A program made the translations under genes and the position numbers. A stretch of DNA of 46,974 nucleotides from Promethearchaeota archaeon Loki_b32 (GTDB lineage Archaea; Asgardarchaeota; Lokiarchaeia; Sigyniarchaeales; SOKP01). Shown one piece after another: positions 43,096-46,974 of the stretch. The DNA is taken from assembly GCA_005223125.1 (NCBI GenBank), contig NJBH01000031.1, positions 1-46,974 on the forward strand, written 5' to 3'. Position 1 is the first letter of the stretch; every line of letters starts with the position of its first letter. The notes under the pieces were generated by a model. The model saw only the letters and a list, made by a program, of their open reading frames with translations, was not told the origin of the DNA and searched no databases.

Positions 43096-44595
43096 ATGAC
43101 ATTTAAAAAAAGTATTGTGGTTATATTAATTATTATAATTTCACTAATCCTATTCTCAAGTGAACTAATGATTCATTTTATCAATTTTCTTAATATTTAT
43201 CCAATGGTATATTGGATCACCTATATCTCTGCTATCATTAGTGTTTTAACCGTTATTATTACTTTATTTTGGTATGGAAACGCGAGAAAAAGGTTTTCAT
43301 CACCAATCAAAAAGAAGACATTTTCTTCTGTTAAAATAATTCTCACGATAATTACAATTTTAGGAATCATTCAGGTAATATTATCTCTATTCGCTCAAGA
43401 ATTATTATATCAATTAACTTCTATATTATTTATCACATTATCAGTATTTTTTGGTTTTAGAACTTTTATTAATTTATCTACTTCACTCTTGTTTCGTTCG
43501 AATATTAAGGAGTTTGGGACAATACCCTCAGTTTCAATAATTATACCTGCCTATAATGAGGGTAAAGTGATTGAAAAAACAATAAGATCAGTTTTAGAAC
43601 TGCGTTATAGTCAAAAAGAGATTATTGTTGTGGATGATGGCTCATGGGATGATACTTTAAAAATTGCAAAATTGATGGAAACTAATAATCAAATTAGGGT
43701 CATTTCAAAAAGAAAGAATGGAGGAAAGTGGAGTGCACTAAATGAAGGGATAGAATCATCTATATCAGATATAATAGTATGTATAGATGCTGATACAGTA
43801 TTGGATAAGAACGCAATACAGCCATTAGTAAATCATTTCATTGATAGTAAAGTTGGAGCAGTAGCAGGGAATATAAAAGTTGGAAATCGAGATAAGTTAC
43901 TTACAAAATTACAAGCTTTGGAATATATTTCTCAATTGAATATTCAAAGAAGAAGTGAGGCATTTTTTCAAAAAATAACAGTAGTTCCAGGTCCTCTAGG
44001 AGCTTTTAGAAAATCTATAATTAAAGAAGTGGGTTTCTATACTGGAGATACATTTGCAGAAGATGCAGACTTAACTTTAAAAATATTAAAAGCAGGATAT
44101 AGAATAAAATACGAACCTAAATCAATTGGATATACAGAAGCTCCAATATTTTTTTTTGACTTAGCTAAACAAAGGTATCGTTGGTATAGAGGATTATTAC
44201 AAGTAATAATTAAACATAAAGGCATGTTTTTTAATCCAAAATATGGAACTACAGGATTGTTTATAATTCCTTGGATATCTTTGAATGGATTAATCTTTTC
44301 TTGGTTTAACTTTTTCGCAAGTGTATGGATTTTTATACTTATATTTAATCCATTTTCTGGATTTCTTATATATATACAAATTTATTTTTTCTGGTTTTTT
44401 TTCTTTCTGATAATAGAAGTAGTTATGAGTATGTATGCAATATATGTGGATGTAAGGGAAAAGCCAAAAATTTTGTTTTATATAATCGCTTATAAATTAT
44501 TCTACGGATACATGACTAACACAATCAGAATTTTAAGTCAATTAGAGCAATATTTAAAATATCCTATGAAATGGGAGACTATTAGAAGAACTTGA
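43096..44595 (+). CDS. Processive family-2 glycosyltransferase (membrane)
   Basis: The 499-residue product has three or more N-terminal membrane helices, then the GT-A domain: SIIIPAYNEGKVIEKT, VVDDGSWDDT, DAD at 231-233, AEDADL (Glu322-Asp323 region) and the processive-type motif QRYRW at 359-363, then C-terminal membrane helices. Hyaluronan, cellulose and poly-GlcNAc synthases share this plan. It probably makes an exopolysaccharide; the sugar is unknown. Confidence 0.9.
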   Translation: MTFKKSIVVILIIIISLILFSSELMIHFINFLNIYPMVYWITYISAIISVLTVIITLFWYGNARKRFSSPIKKKTFSSVKIILTIITILGIIQVILSLFAQELLYQLTSILFITLSVFFGFRTFINLSTSLLFRSNIKEFGTIPSVSIIIPAYNEGKVIEKTIRSVLELRYSQKEIIVVDDGSWDDTLKIAKLMETNNQIRVISKRKNGGKWSALNEGIESSISDIIVCIDADTVLDKNAIQPLVNHFIDSKVGAVAGNIKVGNRDKLLTKLQALEYISQLNIQRRSEAFFQKITVVPGPLGAFRKSIIKEVGFYTGDTFAEDADLTLKILKAGYRIKYEPKSIGYTEAPIFFFDLAKQRYRWYRGLLQVIIKHKGMFFNPKYGTTGLFIIPWISLNGLIFSWFNFFASVWIFILIFNPFSGFLIYIQIYFFWFFFFLIIEVVMSMYAIYVDVREKPKILFYIIAYKLFYGYMTNTIRILSQLEQYLKYPMKWETIRRT

Positions 44596-44740
44596 TAATA
44601 GTAATTTGAAAATGGTAATAATTGTTTTTTTACGACAATTGTATATATATTGTTTGCTCAGTAAATTCTGTATATAATTTCTATTCTTGATTTTAAATAG
44701 AATAAAAGAAGTAAAAGAAAATCGTATTTGGTTAAAAATT

Positions 44741-45643
44741 CTATCTGATTTTTTTATACATGGGATAGAATATAGGTGAAATATAAGCTCCAATTACTTT
44801 CGAGTAAAACTTAACAGTATCTCCGCCCACCCACATTATTTCGCAAATATCTACGCCTTTTTGCTTAATGTCCCATAAGCACCATAAAAAGAGTATAGTC
44901 CCTATTCCTTTTCCTCGTAAAGATTCTTTAACTCCTGTAGGACCAAATGAACCTGGAAAAAACTGACTATGTGTAGCCCATCCAACTATATTATTGTTTG
45001 TATCTTTCGCAATAAAAGTCGTGGGAGGATTAAAAGTAAATGAGAATTTGACTTCAACAGCCCAAGTATTTTTAGGAAATTGTTGCTTGACGAAATCATA
45101 AGTTTTATCAAAATCTTCAGGTTGAACGCGCTCATACCTGTAACCTTCTTTTTTCAACACAGGTTCATTTTTAACGTCGTCCGTAGGAACTGTGAGGTTG
45201 AATATAGCCTTTTGGGATCTAAATCCATGTTTTTTTAAAAAGAAATATAAACTAGTATTGCGTATATCAACACCGGGTTGCCAATATTCAGGAACGCTAG
45301 GACCATAAATTGCTTGAGTAATTTCTTTCTCCTTAGCTCGCCTTATAAATTCAGAAAACATCTTAGAACCAAGCCCTTGTCGTCTATATTGCTTGTCGAC
45401 GACACATCCCTTAAAAAAACAATAGTTTTCATTTATTTCTTTTCTCTTTACAATGATAAAAGCAGCAATTGGAAGATTATCTTCTGAGCTAAATAAAATT
45501 AATGATAAATCATAATCTATTCCATCGTCTTCTAGAGTTCCCCTCCGAAAATAATCAAACGGTATCGAAAAAAAGCGAGAATTATCTTCAAATAACTGAT
45601 ATACGCTCTGAATATTATCCTTTGATAATTTTCTATAAATCAT
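44741..45643 (-). CDS. Double-GNAT acetyltransferase-like protein
   Basis: The 300-residue product has two GNAT domains, each with its acetyl-CoA loop: QYRRQGLGSKMF in the first half and SLRGKGIGTILF in the second. Fused GNATs usually have one active and one regulatory copy. Substrate unknown. Upstream 45644-45939 shows no gene. Confidence 0.82.
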   Translation of the reverse strand: MIYRKLSKDNIQSVYQLFEDNSRFFSIPFDYFRRGTLEDDGIDYDLSLILFSSEDNLPIAAFIIVKRKEINENYCFFKGCVVDKQYRRQGLGSKMFSEFIRRAKEKEITQAIYGPSVPEYWQPGVDIRNTSLYFFLKKHGFRSQKAIFNLTVPTDDVKNEPVLKKEGYRYERVQPEDFDKTYDFVKQQFPKNTWAVEVKFSFTFNPPTTFIAKDTNNNIVGWATHSQFFPGSFGPTGVKESLRGKGIGTILFLWCLWDIKQKGVDICEIMWVGGDTVKFYSKVIGAYISPIFYPMYKKIR

Positions 45644-45939
45644 TTTATCTAAGACTATCTGCTTGTGATTTGATTGAGTTTACACTATTTTAGCACAAAA
45701 AATAGGAGTATCCGGTATTTCTTTCATGAAAAAGCCCATCTTTATTACTTCTTTTATTTAAAACCAATTTAATTTGAAAAAGGAATTTTATTTTAAATCT
45801 TTATTTATTATTATTTGTCTTCTTCATATATTTATTCAAAAACGCTTCTGTGAACAGAAAAAGTATAATTTAAAAGGTAACAAAATTTTAAATATTTCAA
45901 ATTTATAATAAAAATCAAACTTAATTTTAGTGATTTAAT

Positions 45940-46470
45940 ATTCCTCCACATTGCGATACTATAGATGGACCAGTAGTTTTAGCTGCAAAAGAAGCTTTAG
46001 AAAGGCAAAATGTTAACATTATTCTCCCTTGGGTACATTTGGAAGGAGAAAAAGAAGTTAAAGATGCTTTTACAAAAGCTTTAAATGTATATAATAATGG
46101 GAATGAAGATACAAAAAAACTTGTTGAATATTGGTTTTTTGAAACGGTTGTTCGAATTCATAGAGAGGGTGAAGGTGCTGGCTATACAGGTTTGAAACCT
46201 GCTGGGTTAGATCCAGGACCAATGGTACCAAAAGTTGATAAAGCATTAGAAGATGGGGACATTTCAGAAGTAATAAAGCACCTACAAAATGCCGTCGCAG
46301 AAGAAATAACGGAACATTTTAAACATGTAATGCACTCAAAAGATTATGGTGTTGATGATGTTCCTTCTGCCCGAAAACATATTAATGCCTATTTACATTT
46401 AACTCTATATTCTCATCATTTATATCATTTTATAAAGAATCCTGTTCTACACGAGAAAGATGAACATTAA
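45940..46470 (+). CDS. DUF6448-family protein, probable ATT start
   Basis: The frame codes PPHCDTIDGPVVLAAKEAL ... ILPWV, then FETVVRIHREGEGAGYTGLKPAG and HVMHSKDYG, matching DUF6448, whose members normally begin MPPHCD. The codon before PPHCD is ATT at 45940. GTGAT at 45930-45934 sits five bases upstream, like other starts here. The TTG at 46039 would remove the first 33 residues including His-Cys. Function unknown; convergent with the serpin-like frame, stops overlapping by two bases. Confidence 0.75.
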   Translation: MPPHCDTIDGPVVLAAKEALERQNVNIILPWVHLEGEKEVKDAFTKALNVYNNGNEDTKKLVEYWFFETVVRIHREGEGAGYTGLKPAGLDPGPMVPKVDKALEDGDISEVIKHLQNAVAEEITEHFKHVMHSKDYGVDDVPSARKHINAYLHLTLYSHHLYHFIKNPVLHEKDEH

Positions 46471-46974
46471 ATATTAATTATTTTTTTGCTATCACCATCA
46501 ATTAATGCAACTTGACCAGCATCACGCAAAGTCACTGAAAAAATATTTGAAATATCATACTTATTCATCTTCTTCTTTGGACGTTTATTTTCAGGAATAA
46601 TAACTTTCCAGCTATCCTTCATTTCCTTCATACCCCACTCTGGAGGTTGAGGTGGCTCATGTTGTAAATAACGTACCATCATATCAATTTCTTTTTCACT
46701 TACATCTACAAAGGCCTTGTGTACCACTGCGTCAATAAAGAGGGGAAGGTCGGTTCGTTCATTCATTCCTGAGAAATTTGCTAGGCGGACGTCAAAAGCA
46801 TCAATCATCCCCATTGATATCAACTCCTTTTTTAGATTGAACTCAGAAGTTGTCTTGAATTTCGGGACGTAAACTACAACCTTCTGTCGATGAAGTTTGG
46901 ATAGCCAACCCTGAACATTCTCAATGGTGAATTTGTCTTCGAGGTCTTTTAATCCATCTGTCTTTCTTGGAAGG
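46467..46974 (-). pseudogene. Chimera: serpin fragment fused in frame to a cytochrome cd1 nitrite reductase (NirS) fragment, partial
   Basis: Open to the right edge of the window. Residues 1-91 from the edge are serpin: LPRKTDGLKDLEDKFTIEN, KVVVYVPKFKTTSEFNLKKEL, SMGMIDAFDVRLANFSGM, VHKAFVDV. After about 46700 the protein becomes NirS: the end of its c-type domain (SEKEIDMMVRYLQHEPPQPPEWGM) and the start of its d1-heme domain (NIFSVTLRDAGQVALIDGDSK), ending in TAA at 46467. The serpin reactive loop is missing and the d1 propeller (about 400 residues) is cut off. Neither part can work as usual. Confidence 0.7.

Noticed and set aside
1-46974. tRNA or rRNA genes
   Set aside because: I looked for cloverleaf-like GC-richer stretches and TTCGA-type loops and saw none; the reading is by eye, so a dedicated scan could still find one.

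Overview
The window is AT-rich (mostly A/T between genes) and reads as archaeal, most likely an Asgard archaeon of the Lokiarchaeia type. The basis is an HdrABC/MvhD-type heterodisulfide reductase operon, an Lrp/AsnC regulator, several VapBC-like and HEPN/MNT pairs, TATA-like promoters, GGTGA-type ribosome binding sites, NosD-like surface beta-helix proteins with a C-terminal membrane anchor, and a remnant that looks like the archaeal dephospho-CoA kinase family. The taxonomic call is inference; no rRNA or tRNA gene was seen.

Region 1 (0.4-10.3 kb, all minus strand) is one long presumed operon. In transcription order it encodes TusA, a DsrE/DsrF/DsrH (TusDCB-like) set, a further DsrE-family protein, HdrC, HdrB, HdrA, MvhD, a diverged [NiFe]-hydrogenase-small-subunit-like protein, an unusual FrhB-GltD-winged-helix fusion, and a second TusA. 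No NiFe large subunit is present. The set looks like a sulfur-carrier relay wired to an Hdr electron-transfer complex whose electron partner would be a flavoprotein using NAD(P)H or F420. A divergent Lrp/AsnC gene (10.6 kb) is a candidate regulator. HdrC begins at a probable ACG codon behind a good ribosome binding site, so a search limited to ATG/GTG/TTG starts truncates it.

Region 2 (10.5-23.1 kb) is a repeat-rich accessory zone. It holds two intact and two broken NosD-like genes, two divergent VapBC-type modules, a HEPN/MNT pair, a truncated UPF0175 gene, and two copies of an SRPBCC-MarR gene pair with matching palindromic operators. Scattered through it are remnants of the 3' ends of neighbouring genes: at least six Lrp tails (one identical to the parent over 204 bp), one eamA tail, one dnaJ tail, and tails of two unidentified genes.

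Region 3 (23.2-36.1 kb) holds a J-domain protein, an EamA transporter, a DUF4184 protein, a SPL-like radical SAM protein, a DJ-1/PfpI protein, a CPBP protease, a GNAT, a nitroreductase, several unknowns, two membrane-anchored hexapeptide transferases, a bacterial-type phosphoglycerate mutase and a decayed rhodanese.

Region 4 (36.1-47 kb) holds a hydrolase, a small zinc-ribbon plus RING/PHD-like protein, three tandem small paralogues, a metallo-beta-lactamase-fold gene with one internal stop, a TIGR04076 protein, a membrane protein/EEP phosphatase pair, a processive GT2 glycosyltransferase, a double-GNAT protein, a DUF6448 protein that appears to start at ATT, and, at the window edge, a frame-continuous chimera of a serpin and a cytochrome cd1 nitrite reductase fragment.
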